DNA from: Monosporascus cannonballus
Taxonomy: Eukaryota > Ascomycota > Sordariomycetes > Xylariales
Length of the DNA: 64,000 nucleotides
Assembly (NCBI GenBank): GCA_004154925.1
Contig: QJNS01000018.1
Location: 186,001 to 250,000, forward strand
Reading direction: 5' to 3'
Position numbers and translations under genes: made by a program. The number at the start of each line of letters is the position of its first letter. Positions within the stretch are counted from its first letter, which is position 1. Under the pieces are notes generated by a model, which saw only the letters and a program-made list of their open reading frames with translations, was not told where the DNA came from and searched no databases. Below are positions 20,796 to 34,037 of the stretch, piece by piece.

Positions 20796-23700
20796 TATGG
20801 CAGCGGCCGAGTTCGCGTGCGCCGGATATTGGCCAGGCCGGGGGACCACACAGCAAACAGAATATTAACCTCGCAAGCGTGACAAAAGTAGAGACGGCTG
20901 GGTTAGGTAACTAAGCGTTTCGAAGCGTCGCTCAAGACTAGACTGAGACCTCGGCTGTTGGACCTAGAATGTAGAGCGGATGGTTGCCGAAGAGACCCAA
21001 GCGAACGCCAGGAAGGCAAAACAATCCAAAAGCAAGAAGGCCCGCGTCAACCACGACGAGGCGATGGTAAAGCCACCGCTGTTAATCGCTGCTTAACCCT
21101 GCGAAAGATTTTTGGGAAATATCGAGCGTCATATGTCGTGGAAACCCAATGAAGAGGCACGTTTCGATATCCGGGAATCAGAAAGGGGTGGACGAATATA
21201 GACGAACAAGGAGTGAATGAATGGATGGAGTACAGTGTACTCTCAGCGCTGGGGTTCCTACTGGACTTCCAGCCTGTCGCGTATGTGTAACGGACATGCA
21301 GAAGTCAGGAGTAGCTGATTAGTGTGCAGATACTCATGGCCCCCTCAGGATCCTAGGACGGGGAAGAGGTGGGATGGGGATGAGACCGAATAAGATGCGA
21401 TGAGAGCGCGTTTGGTCATCAGCAGGTCGGTGGCCGGTGGTCAAACTGGTCCCCATTAACCTTGATCGATAAAAAGTCTTGGGAGGAGGTACGGGTATGG
21501 TGCTGATGAGAAATTTGGGGCTGCCTTTAATCAGCATTAGCTTCCTATTGATGTATCTATATGTAGTTAAGCGCTATATCGGCACTATAGAGATAACGTT
21601 AGGGAACTCGTTGATCAGGTCGGGCTGGTTAGGTCAGGCATGTACCATGTGGTATTCGACGCAAAAAGGGGAAAAGGCAGGCAGCGCCAGCTAAAGATTA
21701 ATCATGCAGGTGGTATTATCGAGCCTCCAACAAGAAAGAAGAGTTATCAAAAGTGACCTGAGCCAAGATCCCGACGGCTTTGCGCGCCGCATGTACTCCG
21801 AGTTACGTACAGTACTTTAGCGTTACTTTAGCGGGAACTGATTGTCCAGATCGTGCCTGCAGAAGCGTTTGCAAACCACTCCCACCTAGGGAAAGGCCAT
21901 CACTCCACTTCCTACAGAGCGCTTGTATGTACTATGTAGGTCTAATGTACTTCGCACTCGCATGGACTTAGCACATGCAAGAGTAGCGAACCAGAGGCCG
22001 CGTTAGGTGCATGGCTGCATATTGCAGGTTGTGGGGAGGGGGTTTTTGGGTGAGTCGGGTGTCAAGCCAACTTTAAAATTGCCAGAAAGAAACTCGACGC
22101 GTCTGATCACAGACCCCTTTTGAGCATCCTGTTATGGAAAGCTACGTGTATGATTCGAGTCGTCCAGATGTATGAGTGACTGTAGATATAATACTCTTGA
22201 GAGTTTTTCAAAGTCATTCCGATTGCGAAGGTATTCTTCCATCCCGGTGTAGCGGAGATATGATGTGAGCACAGCATCTGCAGAGAGAAATCCGACCCAG
22301 AGGGTCCTGGTCCTGCCACGGCATTAGAGTAAAACGGGAAACTGCAAGATTCAGCAGCAGTTGGCTGACACTGGAGATCTGTGTAAGTGCCCCATCATTG
22401 GTCGCTAACAATTCCCTTTTGGTTTCCAGAGCCGCCGACGCATTTTGACAAAGGTAATGTTGTGTTTAAAGTCTCTGCTCCGTCCAACTAGTACATCCAC
22501 GTGCTCCGCCCAACCGTATGCATGTATCGCGTAGATAGAATCATGCATCATAGTGGTCAGTATTAAGTAAAGGGCTGCATTTGACAGACGTCAAGGCGGT
22601 GGAGGGTCAATCTCAAAGAAGGACCGGAAAGGGACAGATTGCGGGAGCAGCATAGTAGAAGTAATATCGCGAAACGATGCAACCTACGTCTAGCCGCCAT
22701 CATTGATTGCTCCCTCTGTATTGGATTTCGTTGAACGTGAAATCGGGCCTGATCCCATTTTTTTTTTCTTAAGATAACTGACTGCCCTACAACCACCCTG
22801 GTCTCCTGCCCATTATAGGCTTTCTAATACCTGGATTCCGGTGACTTGGGAAAAAAAAATGGGGGAGCTCGAGCCCTCTGTGGCACTAGACCCTGGAAAT
22901 AGTCTTTTTGCGCCATCCGCTACCCCTGACACAACAGGGAGAGCACGAGCCGAATTCTGATACTCCTGTCCAATTATTAGCGGGCAGCGTTTCTTTCAAG
23001 CGCTTGGCTAGATTCGGTCATTACGTACCGGGATCCCTCTGTCGGTTCGCATTGAGGCATTGGTGCTCAGAGGGCTCCCGCCCACTCCAACCGCATCAGG
23101 GAAGATGGAAAAGGGAAGTTCGATAAAATCGAGCCGCGCAAGCCACTCGAGCCTTTCGGACCATACCCGGCCACATCCGGCGCGGCCCCTTGATATATGA
23201 GATGTGAGATTTCGAGCTGAGCAGCCGCATTGCGTAACGTTTGGATGTTCTGAGGTTTTCTCTCCGAGTGGGAATAGATGGATATAACTAACCCCCGTGT
23301 CTGAGAGCGAATGTTCGGACGAAAAGGGGGACCAGAACGATAGCGTATTGGCTATCCGCGAGTGTGATATGTGACCGAGAAAATACAGATGCGTCTGTCG
23401 GGTGCTTCTGCATGCACGTCTGAACACATCCTCAGCAGCCCACCGCGCAGGTTCTTGACCAGGAGTAGAAACTTTATATTATCACTTCACTCAACCGTCG
23501 TCGCTACCTTGCGAATCGTTCCTGTTGTACGCGCGGATGTAACCCAATAGTGCCTGGCAGCTGGTCGGCCATCGCGTGGGGTCACATTTCGGAAACTCAA
23601 ACCATACGCCCAGGCGGAGACTCTTACCCCGCCGATCGTTGGAGCGTCTCGGATGTGGTTCTGTAGATGCAAAGGGATGCGAGGCCGTGAAGATCATAAT

Positions 23701-26230
23701 CACCGATCCGTGGTAATATCTGAAACAGCGCGTCTGTGCTGCCGCGCCAAAGCCTCCGTGTGCTTATTTGAACGTGCTCAGTAATCCCTGTGGAATTTCA
23801 GGCGGGCCAACATCGTGACAACCTTGGGACCACATACCAGCCTCCGCTTTGGACGACTTCATGACCTGTTAATCTATACAAGATGCTCTTGAATGCGCAG
23901 CGCCAGGACCTCGAGTACCTATCTGACGAAGTGCAATCCGCTACGCTCAATAATAAGGGCCTCAACACCCAAGCCTCAGTGGTTCATGCAGTAAATGCAT
24001 AATAATCAGTGTTCGGTGTATATATCTGCTAGCTTCGGTTGCACATTTAAGGCCGCCAAGGCGACCGACGCCATCGACGGGTACGAGGTATGCAGTAGAG
24101 GCGGTTGTTTCAGCGTCACCGGAGTGGTTAGCCTCTTTGCCCAGTATACTATGTAATGAATTGAAAGACCTAATTTCCAAAACTCCCCTGACACCTACTC
24201 TACGACCTCAGGACTGCTTCTCAGCCTCCTTGAGGCTCTTCTTCATATGATAGAGGCCATGGACCGCAAGGTAATCATGCCTTCCGGAAGCAAGCCCTTA
24301 GAGGTGACCGAGGCCTCGGCTAACAAACCGGCAACTAGCCCTTAGTTCGAACAAAGGACGTCGTTGCGACGCTACTAAAACGAACCCCATGGGGCATCTC
24401 GACTGCGGAATCGGGTGTGCTGCATCTTCAATATATCATCGATCCATCTGGGCGCACACGCCATGCGGGGAGATCAGCGGTGAAGGCTGACAGGTCGGGC
24501 TCGCCTGTTTGAGCTCCTGGTAGAAGCTGAGGCTTGCACGGCACGGACGGCACGTGCTGTACTCCAGACAAGTTTACTGTGGTGAAGCCCGTGGTCTTAG
24601 CTCCTTTCGCACCGCAAAACAATAGCGAAATCCAGATCGCCATGAGCCTCCACTTGCAAACGGGACCGCATCGGGTTCGGAGTCAATCAACTGCCGTCTC
24701 ACTTGTTAAGGCCACAACGGTGCGGGCGGCATAGTCCACCATTTTCCTTACCCGCGTCGACGAAAGACGCATGCGCGATATTGCAGGTAGCATCTCCAGG
24801 GCTGCATTCGCGGAGCTCTTCCCATGCGGTGCTTGCTCTCTAGATATTGGATACTTACCTACTATCCCGTTCCTGATCGCCGCGGCTCCTGCACCCCGTA
24901 TTCTGCTACCATCGCTACGTAGCACGTTCTGCAGTGTCTGGTGCCAAGGCCGGCTGTGCGACACCGGAGAAGGGAGGACGGGGTCCAATGATCTGAATGT
25001 TCCATCCTCACTCCGCGCGAAAGTGGTTATGAAAAGACGATGCATCATCCCGGCTACCGAAGCGCGGAGAACGGTTGAGAACAGAGACAGCGCCTCCGCG
25101 CCGCGCTGCACCGGATCCCCTGGCCCCTTCATGCAGTGATCCGGTTCGGACATCTATCCCGGAACATGCCCTCAGGTCTTTACCTTCTTGGTCACCGTTA
25201 TCCCTAGACTCCCAATAGGGGTGCCCGCGCATTGATGTGTGACATACCGACCGCATGGGTCCATTCCTTCAGGGTATCTCTTCTTAAAATTCGCAAACTT
25301 TGATCTCGCCGAAACCTAGCCGCATATCATTGGCGGATGTTTACATCACTGCATCAGGCACATTGCATGAATCAGTCCTCGAGACGTTCGTCACAGTTTT
25401 GCCCGCATCCCCGGAACTACATGCACTTGCAGGGGTCTGGACCGCTGACCCAAGCCGTCCACAGTATCACTACGTGGGATGAGCATACTAAGACAGAAGC
25501 AAAGGTCTCCTCGGACTGCCAGACAAAAGAAAGTAGACAAGCCCGCAGCCGAGCATATCTGCTACCTGGATTGATTGGCCACGCCCGAATCCGCGAACGT
25601 TGTGGGGTTGCTTGTGCTGTAACTACCCCTTCGAGGTCTGTCCACTAACGCTCGCATCCCTTACTCGAGAATGACTCCGAAGGGCGGCGACAAGCGCAGC
25701 AATTCGCACATGCATAATAGCAGACGTCGTAAGCGTACTGGATAAACCTAGCTAGGATATCGTGTACAAGCGATGGGCCTACATTGGCTCAATGGCGATA
25801 TAGGCATGGAAAGCCACCTGTTGGTAGTAGCTGAGTCAACCTTCTCCATCCGTAGAGGATTGATGCGTATGAATCACACATCAACCGATTGTATGACCAC
25901 TGACTGTTGAGCAATTACCCCGCGATTGTGTATTCACAGCGATCTATTCGGGTACTTATGCTGAGGGAACGCGAGGGGAGATGCCAAGGGGACGCTACTT
26001 AATGGGAACTGACTATACATCACGTGACACACGTCTAATGCGCGCCTGCCGCATCGGCCAATTCGCGTCATCGTTTAAAATTCGGCACGTCCCGGTTGCC
26101 TCAGGATACTGAGCATTGTTTTGACAGTCGTTGTCATCGATAGAGCTGGCGACTAACTTTTGGCATCGCCGAAGGCACCGTGATTCCTTTACGCGCCTGA
26201 ACCTGGGATTGACATTGGAATGCTCTCATA
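20796..26230. other. 5.4-kb stretch with no recognisable gene
   Basis: Upstream sequence of the divergent kinesin (minus) and EME1 (plus) genes. Base composition is mixed and many short frames occur on both strands, e.g. 24,683-25,153 minus and 24,771-25,139 plus, which overlap and show no motifs. No tRNA, terminal repeats or splice-linked exon series was found. It may hold old, unrecognisable repeats or lineage-specific genes. Confidence 0.45.
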
Positions 26231-28432
26231 ATGCCCGTCGAAGTCATCGACCTACTCTCAAGCTCGTCCGGCCCGTCTCCACCGCCTCGTCATCCTGCGC
26301 CCCCCAAACTCACTGCGACCCCGCCACGAAGAAACCTAGCGCCGTCCAGAGCGCTCGACTACGACGTCCTCGACCTGACTGCAGAATCGCCAACGCGGTC
26401 TACTATACAAGATGAAGGTCTGATGACAGACGCTCGTGTGGCACCAGGTTCCAAGCGGACAAGCAGCGGACACCACCGTCAGGACAATGATTTTCTGTTC
26501 CTATCGGACGATTTCGACGTTACCGGCGACCTCAACGCCCAGTTCCTCTCTAAGAGACCCCGCGTCTCTCCTTCATCCCCCGGGGGGAAGAAGAGCGGCG
26601 GTGCTAGTTCCTTTAGGAGGACGGTGTCGGCTGCGGTCACGACAAAGGACCGTCAGTCGCTTCAGCCGGCTGGGGTGAAGGGATGGCATTCCATGGCGGA
26701 CCCAATCGAACACAGTAGTTCCCCTCACAACACTCCTGCTCCTGGTGGTTGGGGAAAGGCGAGTAACGACTGGTTGGATTCTATCGGTGGTTCCCGGGGG
26801 AAGCAAACTGAGCCTAAGCGTCTAGATAGCACTCGATCGCCTGCTGCGTCGAGTGATCGGCTTGTAAGCTCACCGCCGAGGAACCCTACAGTCAAGCAAA
26901 CAACGAGTCGAGACATAGCTGAAAAGTCGTCAACTAGGCCGGATGACTTACTTTCGGCGCGAAATACTAGAAATAAGCCACAAAAAAGGACCGATTTCAT
27001 AGACTTATCTAGCGACTCCTTCGATATCTCGGAACGCCCGCAGAACAAACCTACAAAGAAGCAGGCCGCATGGGATCCAATCTCCAGTTCAATTCCCGAG
27101 ATGAGTGGACGCAACCATGCCTTTTCGAGCTCACCACCACGACCAAAAGCCCGAAGCAAGGATTTCATCGATCTTGACGACCTAGCCGGCTCTGACTCAG
27201 ATGAGTTTCCGGATTTGGTAGACGTCGATTTCTCAAAGATCAGAAAGACCAAGCAATCCTACAGCGCATCGCCTCGGAACAGATCCAAATGCACGGGCAA
27301 ACCTGCAAAGAAGACCACCGAGAAAAAGGAGGGCGAGAAGAAGAAGAGGGCTGAGCAAAGGGAGGCTGAAAAGGAACGTAAGCGAGTTCAAAAGGAACAG
27401 GAAAAGGCGCAGCGAGCCCTCGACAACATCAAGAAAAAGGCGCTCGAGGAAGTCAACAAGGTACGAACCGACAAGAAGGTTTCCACACCCGAGATGATCG
27501 TGGACTTGTCCTCGTCGCTGGAGCCCGGCCTCAAGGTGCAGATCCAGGAATTGCTCAAGGACATGGACGTCCAGCACGAAACCTGGAGCAGCAGGGTGGA
27601 CAACGTCGTCAAGTGGCGGCGGAAGGTCACCTGCAGATACAACGAGGAGATGGGGCACTGGGAGCCCGTGGACATGCACATCAAACCCGAGAACCACGTC
27701 CTAGTCATCGTCGGAGCCGCCGAGTTTGTTAAACTCGCACTCGGCGCCGAGGGCCAGGACCTCGAAGCGCACGTCCTGAAGATGAAGACGAACCACCCGG
27801 ACGCCAAGATCATCTACCTGATCGAGGGCCTCACGATATGGATGCGCAAGAACAGGAACGTGCGCAACCGCCAATTCCAGTCGGCCGTGCGGGCCGGCGG
27901 CGGCGTCGACGAACCCACAACGTCAGGCCGCCGGCGCAACAACGCCCGGCACCAGGAATACATCGACGAGGACAGCATCGAGGACGCGCTGCTCTCGCTG
28001 CAGGTGCAGCATGGGGCGCTGATCCACCACACGTCGCTCTCGCACGAAACGGCGCAGTGGGTGGCCGTCTTCACGCAGCACATCAGCATGATCCCGTACC
28101 GGTGCGCGCGCGACGCCGCCACGGCCGCCGCCGGCTTCTGCATGGAATCGGGCCAGGTGCGCACGGGCGACGGCGCCCGCGATACGTATGTGCGCATGCT
28201 GCAGGAGATGACGCGCGTGACGGCGCCCATTGCCCACGGCATTGCCGTCGAGTACGGCAGCGTGTCGGAGCTCGTGCGCGGGCTCGAGGCCCGGGGTCCC
28301 CTGGCCCTCGAGAACTGCCGCAAGAGCGCCAACCGCGACGGCGCGTTTACGGATCGCGTAATCGGGCCCGCGGTCAGTAAGAGGGTTTATCACGTTTTTA
28401 TGAGCCGGGATCCTGAGTGTACTGATGTCTAA
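26231..28432 (+). CDS. eme1: Crossover junction endonuclease subunit EME1/MMS4
   Basis: Non-catalytic partner of MUS81 in the nuclease that resolves branched recombination and stalled-fork intermediates in the nucleus. 733 residues, single exon. The N-terminal half (1-350) is disordered, Ser/Pro-rich and repeats acidic hydrophobic motifs: VIDLLSSSS, DVLDLTAES, FIDLSSDSFD, FIDLDDLAGSDSDE. Residues about 357-417 form a highly charged helix (EKKEGEKKKRAEQREAEKERKR). From about 422 the ERCC4-like fold begins (MIVDLSSSLEPG..), with KIIYLIEGLTIWMRKN and a helix-hairpin-helix-like tail (VTAPIAHGIAVEYGSVSELV). The ERCC4 active-site ERKxxxD is absent (IEGL.IW instead), as expected for EME1 rather than MUS81. 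The short TCATA leader before ATG gives no further regulatory clue. Confidence 0.85.
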   Translation: MPVEVIDLLSSSSGPSPPPRHPAPPKLTATPPRRNLAPSRALDYDVLDLTAESPTRSTIQDEGLMTDARVAPGSKRTSSGHHRQDNDFLFLSDDFDVTGDLNAQFLSKRPRVSPSSPGGKKSGGASSFRRTVSAAVTTKDRQSLQPAGVKGWHSMADPIEHSSSPHNTPAPGGWGKASNDWLDSIGGSRGKQTEPKRLDSTRSPAASSDRLVSSPPRNPTVKQTTSRDIAEKSSTRPDDLLSARNTRNKPQKRTDFIDLSSDSFDISERPQNKPTKKQAAWDPISSSIPEMSGRNHAFSSSPPRPKARSKDFIDLDDLAGSDSDEFPDLVDVDFSKIRKTKQSYSASPRNRSKCTGKPAKKTTEKKEGEKKKRAEQREAEKERKRVQKEQEKAQRALDNIKKKALEEVNKVRTDKKVSTPEMIVDLSSSLEPGLKVQIQELLKDMDVQHETWSSRVDNVVKWRRKVTCRYNEEMGHWEPVDMHIKPENHVLVIVGAAEFVKLALGAEGQDLEAHVLKMKTNHPDAKIIYLIEGLTIWMRKNRNVRNRQFQSAVRAGGGVDEPTTSGRRRNNARHQEYIDEDSIEDALLSLQVQHGALIHHTSLSHETAQWVAVFTQHISMIPYRCARDAATAAAGFCMESGQVRTGDGARDTYVRMLQEMTRVTAPIAHGIAVEYGSVSELVRGLEARGPLALENCRKSANRDGAFTDRVIGPAVSKRVYHVFMSRDPECTDV

Positions 28433-29002
28433 CTGAGGCTGCTTTGGGCGGCGTAGATTTTCAAGTGAGTTGCCTTATTGCGTTATGTCCTGTGGAATAC
28501 ACATATGTACGGCAGGGGTGGACTTGAAACATACTGTAGCTGTATATGTACCCGTGAGACACGCTTGAAGACAGGCGAAAGCGCTGTACCTTGAAAATGC
28601 TCAACTTGCAATCAACCGATCACTCTCTCCTACCGCCTTGTCTCATTTTATAGACCTAGTTCCTTTTCTGAGGGAGTCTCGAGAATGTGCCATACGACGG
28701 TAACATTTAGATTTCGAGAAATGTTTTATCATCGTTCATCTCCTACGAACAATGACAATGCATCTATGGCTCGGATGGCTATAAGTGCATGGGCTCGGAA
28801 GGACGACTGCGCCACATCGCTGCATGCCCAGTTACCTGATAGTATAACGGCCACACGAGATTTCATACCTCTCTCGATCCATATACTGCCCCCTCCCTTA
28901 TTGATCTCTAAGAAATGTAGAGAGGCGGTTTTTGTGATTATGTATATTATAGCGACGTCCATATTCTCATCCTCTCCGACACCTAGGCAAAGATAACCAA
29001 CA
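28433..29002. other. Intergenic between EME1 and the F-box gene
   Basis: 3' UTR of EME1 and promoter of the F-box gene. Nothing specific seen. Confidence 0.5.
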
Positions 29003-30470
29003 ATGGCGACGCTCGGCCAGCTCCCGGCCGAGCTCCTGTATGACATCGAAGACTATCTTACAATGCAAGATATAGCCGTCCTGAGGCAAGTGAGCCGCGA
29101 CGTGTCGGCGAAGATATCGCACGAGCCGTCGTTCGCCGCCGCGCTGCATTCCAAGACCAGGAGCGTGGAGTTCTCGGCGCGCTCCCTGGAGCTGTTCGCG
29201 GCCATGACGCGGCCGGGCCGGCCGGGCGGGGCGCTCGAGGCGCTCGTGCTGGTCGGGGTGCCGCCGGCAACCGACCGCCGCGGGGTATGCGAGAGGGACG
29301 GCCCCCCGCCGACACTCCCGGCCGTCCCGCGCTTCGTGCCCGACGACCCGATGCCCGCGGACGAGAGCGAGCGGTGCCTGGACCACCTCGCGCGGGCCCT
29401 GGGCAACCTGGGCGCGCACGGCGCGTGCCGGGGCCTGCGCTCGCTCGCCCTCACCGTCGACCTGCGGGGCGTCGCGGCCCCCGCCGCCGACTGGCCGAGC
29501 GTCTGGGCCGCGGCGGCCTGCGGCGGCTCGGGTTCCCTCGACCTCTTCACGCGGCCCAGCTGGTGCAGCCTGGCCGTCGGCGACTTCCGCGCCGAGAAGC
29601 TCCGGAGCCCCCTCCCGCTCTTGACGCTCGGCGGCGTGACGCAGCTCCACGTCAGCCTCTCTGGGGACGCCGTAGACGGCTCCGCGCTACCGGAACCGCC
29701 GGCGGAAGAGATCCTAGAGGAGGAGGAGGCGGCGCCGCCCCACGCGCGGCAGGCCGAGGGCTTGGCGCGCTTCTTCGCGGCCTTCCGCTCCGCCGATGAC
29801 TTCAAGCTGCATTGGTACAACACCTCGACTCTCGATATGGAGTTCAGGTGCGTGGACGAATTCGGGCTGCTGGAGCGGCTGCGGGCCCCCCGAGGACGAC
29901 GCGCTGGCGGGCCTGACGAGCTGCAGCCTGCAGGGCCTCACGTGCGACGGCGCCGCGCTCCTGGATTTTCTGCCGGGGTTGCCGGGCCTGCGGGAGCTGG
30001 AGATGTACTACGTCAGCATCAGGCGATTTCCGCCTCGGGACGCGGGCGCGGGCGTCGGCGTCGACGAGCAGCCATCATCGACATTATCATCGTCGTCGTC
30101 ATCGCCGTCGTCATCAACATCCGCCGACGTCCGCCAGGCGTTCCGGCCCATCTTCGACTGGCTGACCCGGGCCGACACCCGGCTGCCGTACCTCCGGCTG
30201 GAGGACCTGCAGGACCTGCAGGAAGAGGCACCGGCCTTGCTGGCGTTCCGGCACGAGCCGGACGACGAGGTCGACGACTCAGACCAATGGGGCGAGTTCA
30301 GGCTGATCAGACGAGGCGAGAAGACCACGAGGCCCATCAACTACGCGAATATGCCGTCGCTCCCGCGCGGGTTCGGGCAGATTTGTTGGTTCAGACGTAG
30401 GCGTCTCAAGTTCGGCCCGCCGGCGGAAGGTAGGGGGTCGTTTGCGGATCCCAGGGATGACACCTATTAA
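29003..30470 (+). CDS. F-box protein, frameshifted in a C run
   Basis: Likely substrate adaptor for an SCF ubiquitin ligase. The N-terminus is a typical F-box (LGQLPAELLYDIEDYL..MQDIAVLRQVSRDVSAKI, residues 4-42). It is followed by a GC-rich, Leu/Ala-rich region with repeated beta/helix elements (LRSLALTVDL, LPLLTLGGVTQLHVSL), perhaps divergent leucine-rich repeats. The frame read from the ATG degenerates after LLERLRAP, while the sense clearly continues in the next frame (PEDDALAGLTSCSLQGLT to the stop at 30,468-30,470). The switch is at a run of six C (29,886-29,891), where one more C would restore one reading frame of about 489 residues. A poly-Ser stretch at about 30,075-30,120 is part of the second frame. 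Either a sequencing indel or a recent pseudogene. Confidence 0.75.
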
Positions 30471-30778
30471 TCGCAAGTTGATGGGCTACATTGTCTGAAT
30501 CGGAGGCATGGCATGTTCGAGGAATACCACCTTGGGGGGGAGGGAGACGAAATAGAGGGGCATAATCACGATGCAGGACTCTAGTCTTCTATAGGTCTAC
30601 GGTAAATGGGAAACGTGACAAAGTTCATTGCAATGACTGTATTCAAGCTTGGTTCATGTGTGTATAGGATTGGACACAACGTCCTCAGCTAACGAATGAG
30701 CGTTCCGTGACTCAGTTATGTGGATCACGACAAGATAACACGACCCATGCTGACCCCATACAGTAGTCCATCCTTATA
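30471..30778. other. Intergenic between convergent F-box and THI4 genes
   Basis: Short spacer holding both 3' UTRs. Nothing else seen. Confidence 0.5.
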
Positions 30779-31895
<1,117 letters not shown>

Positions 31896-31959
31896 TTAAG
31901 TTGATAAGAACTGGGTAGGGTTAGTGGTGGTTCATGGGGGAAGGGGACAGAGTGATAAG

Positions 31960-32042
31960 AGCATGATCCTTTCGCTGGTATTATCCAGATCAAGTTCTAC
32001 GCCGTATAATCTCAGAACGAGCTCCGCTTGGTATCCATGTTT
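31960..32042 (-). promoter_or_regulatory. TPP riboswitch in the THI4 leader
   Basis: On the minus strand, about 80 nt upstream of the THI4 ATG, the eukaryotic TPP aptamer core is present: TTCTGAGATTATAC, then GAACTTGATCTGGATAA, TACCAGCGAAAGGATCATGC. These match the thiamine-sensing helix, the pyrophosphate helix and the closing P1 strand of fungal THI aptamers. In fungi this aptamer lies in a 5' UTR intron and controls splicing. A GTAGAA donor just upstream (about 32,045) and CTAAC..CCAG and ..CTAG acceptors just before the ATG fit that arrangement. The aptamer is seen; the exact splice forms are inferred. Confidence 0.93.
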
Positions 32043-32916
32043 TCTACCTATCTCCATCTGTATCACCTCGAAGAGGGATGGACATTGGGTGGATAGACAG
32101 ATAAACCAGATGCAGAGGCTCGAACACCGGCTCATTGCTCGTCACAGATAGTTTACCTGTTGATGAGAATTGAGGTTGAACTCTTATAGAGTCACTCATG
32201 ACTTTCACTGGATTCACCAGCCCAGGACCCGTGCCCCGGGGTCGGAGGCGCCATCTTGCTGCGTACCGAGGGGTTTTACTCTAGACTTATGGTTAGTAAC
32301 TGTGTCTGGAGACTGACATATGGACCACTGCAAAATGCTATGCATACGAATGGTTGAAAGAATTTTAATTCTTTTCAATTTTCTTGGAGGTCGTCGAGAG
32401 TTCGAGTTAAAGCGATGAAGGGGGCACACTCTCCGCTCAGGGAGGTTGGTACAGCTTCTTATAGAACCCCCCACGTATCATGGCAGAGGCGGGGTAAGGG
32501 GCTATTAGGTCATCGTGTGTGTCGTCACGGTGCGATTGACGGAAATAACGCAGCGGCGATGCCCCGAGATAGACTTTCACTAATGAAAGTGGAGACCTGG
32601 TTGGATGAGGAGGCATGGGAGTACCTATGCGATGTGAGTTCCGGCGTGTGGATTGATGCATTCAAGGTACTAGGAGGAAGACATCTATAACGAACCTTAT
32701 GCGGATGCGCTAGAATTGCAATGCCTCTGGGCCGCCCAGGCACTATACCAAAAGCAGAGGCGGCCTAGGCATCTCCAAAACATGGGCCTGTGCATGAGCT
32801 TTAATCAATTATTAGGTCGACGCCCGAGGATTTTAACTTTCAGTTCGATGGTTACGGATTTTCTAGTCCAGATTCCTCTATTTCCCCCGGGACCCAGCCC
32901 TAATGCACTAGACTCA
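32043..32916. other. Divergent intergenic region between THI4 and ATL genes
   Basis: Holds the distal THI4 leader and promoter and the upstream region of the ATL gene. Open frames within it show no motifs. Confidence 0.45.
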
Positions 32917-33465
32917 ATGCCACGATCAGATGAAGCAGAAGCATTCTTCTACGCCGTCTACAGCGCGGTGCGAGAGATCCCATATGGAAAGGTGACCACC
33001 TACGGACATATAGCAAAACTCGTGGGAACCCGTATGAGCGTACCCTCCTAATAATGACTCTGTGGGTAACGACTCAATTGACTCTAACCGATGCTACCCC
33101 CCCTACAGCCCAGCGACCCCGCCAAGTGGGCGTCTGCCTCAAACATTTGCCGGAAGATCCAGATGCGCGGTATAACCACAACAACGTGCCTTGGCAGAGG
33201 GTTATCAACTCCAAGGGCATGATATCCTTGCGGTATGATGTCCCGTGCTACGTGCTACGTGGATATGTACAGGCTTCCTGCTGACTTGTCGATAAGGTCT
33301 CAACCGTCTGGTGCGCGGAATCAAGCAGCTGCACTGCAAGCTGAAGGCGTCGAAGTGACGACAGGAGCGCTGGGAGAGTTATCAGTGGACTTCGCGGAGT
33401 TTGGCTGGTTCCCTGAGACGCTGCCATCGGAGGAAGGGGAAGAGACTTCGAATGATGAAGATTAG
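32917..33465 (+). CDS. Alkyltransferase-like protein (ATL)
   Basis: DNA-binding relative of O6-alkylguanine-DNA alkyltransferase. It recognises O6-alkylguanine and passes it to nucleotide excision repair but cannot remove the alkyl group. Exons: 32,917-33,031, 33,109-33,232 and 33,297-33,465; 135 residues. The start MPRSDEAEAFFYAVYSAVREIPYGKVTTYGHIA is the usual helix-turn-helix entry. RQVGVCLK contains the arginine-finger region. The motif that is PCHRV in true methyltransferases reads VPWQRVINSKG here, so tryptophan replaces the reactive cysteine. The C-terminus carries an acidic tail (PSEEGEETSNDED). Intron donors are GTATGA and GTATGA. Confidence 0.9.
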
Positions 33466-34037
33466 GCCGCGGGATACGGAGCAGTTACTCTGAATGTGCT
33501 AGGGAAGCTTGCTTAAAAGCAGAGTAACGGCGGATCAGCCTGGCCGACACTCCGCATCCCGGTCGAGTCTACATGATACATCGTCCAAGAACCCGCACCG
33601 ATGTAGACAGCGATTCTCGGCGCGCTGCATCGTACGTTGTACGAAGCGGTTTAGTCTTGGTCTAAACGAGAGTTCTACGATCTATACTTGCTGGGTGGTG
33701 AATCTCACGACTGTGTTGAGCCTAGTATACTGGCATTAGTGGTGGCCTTCGTAATCCTGAGTAAATAAAATAGACTGTGACGGATGACTTTCAGATAGCG
33801 GTTGGACATAAGCGATTCCACATTGAATTCAGAACAGGTCTGTGAATTATGTGCTTTCATCATGATAATAGTAGAGGGAGGAATTGAGAATAGTGGAACT
33901 TACCAAGACACCATTACTTGTGTAGTACCTGCTCGGAAGTCTGGGCAAGGCCAGGGAAATTTATTCATCGCTTTCTCCCTAGATTTATTGTAGCGCTGAA
34001 TTCCCGCCGCTGACTTATGAGCTAACCACTTGGTCAG
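33466..34037. other. Intergenic between convergent ATL and phosphatase genes
   Basis: Nothing recognised. Confidence 0.5.
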
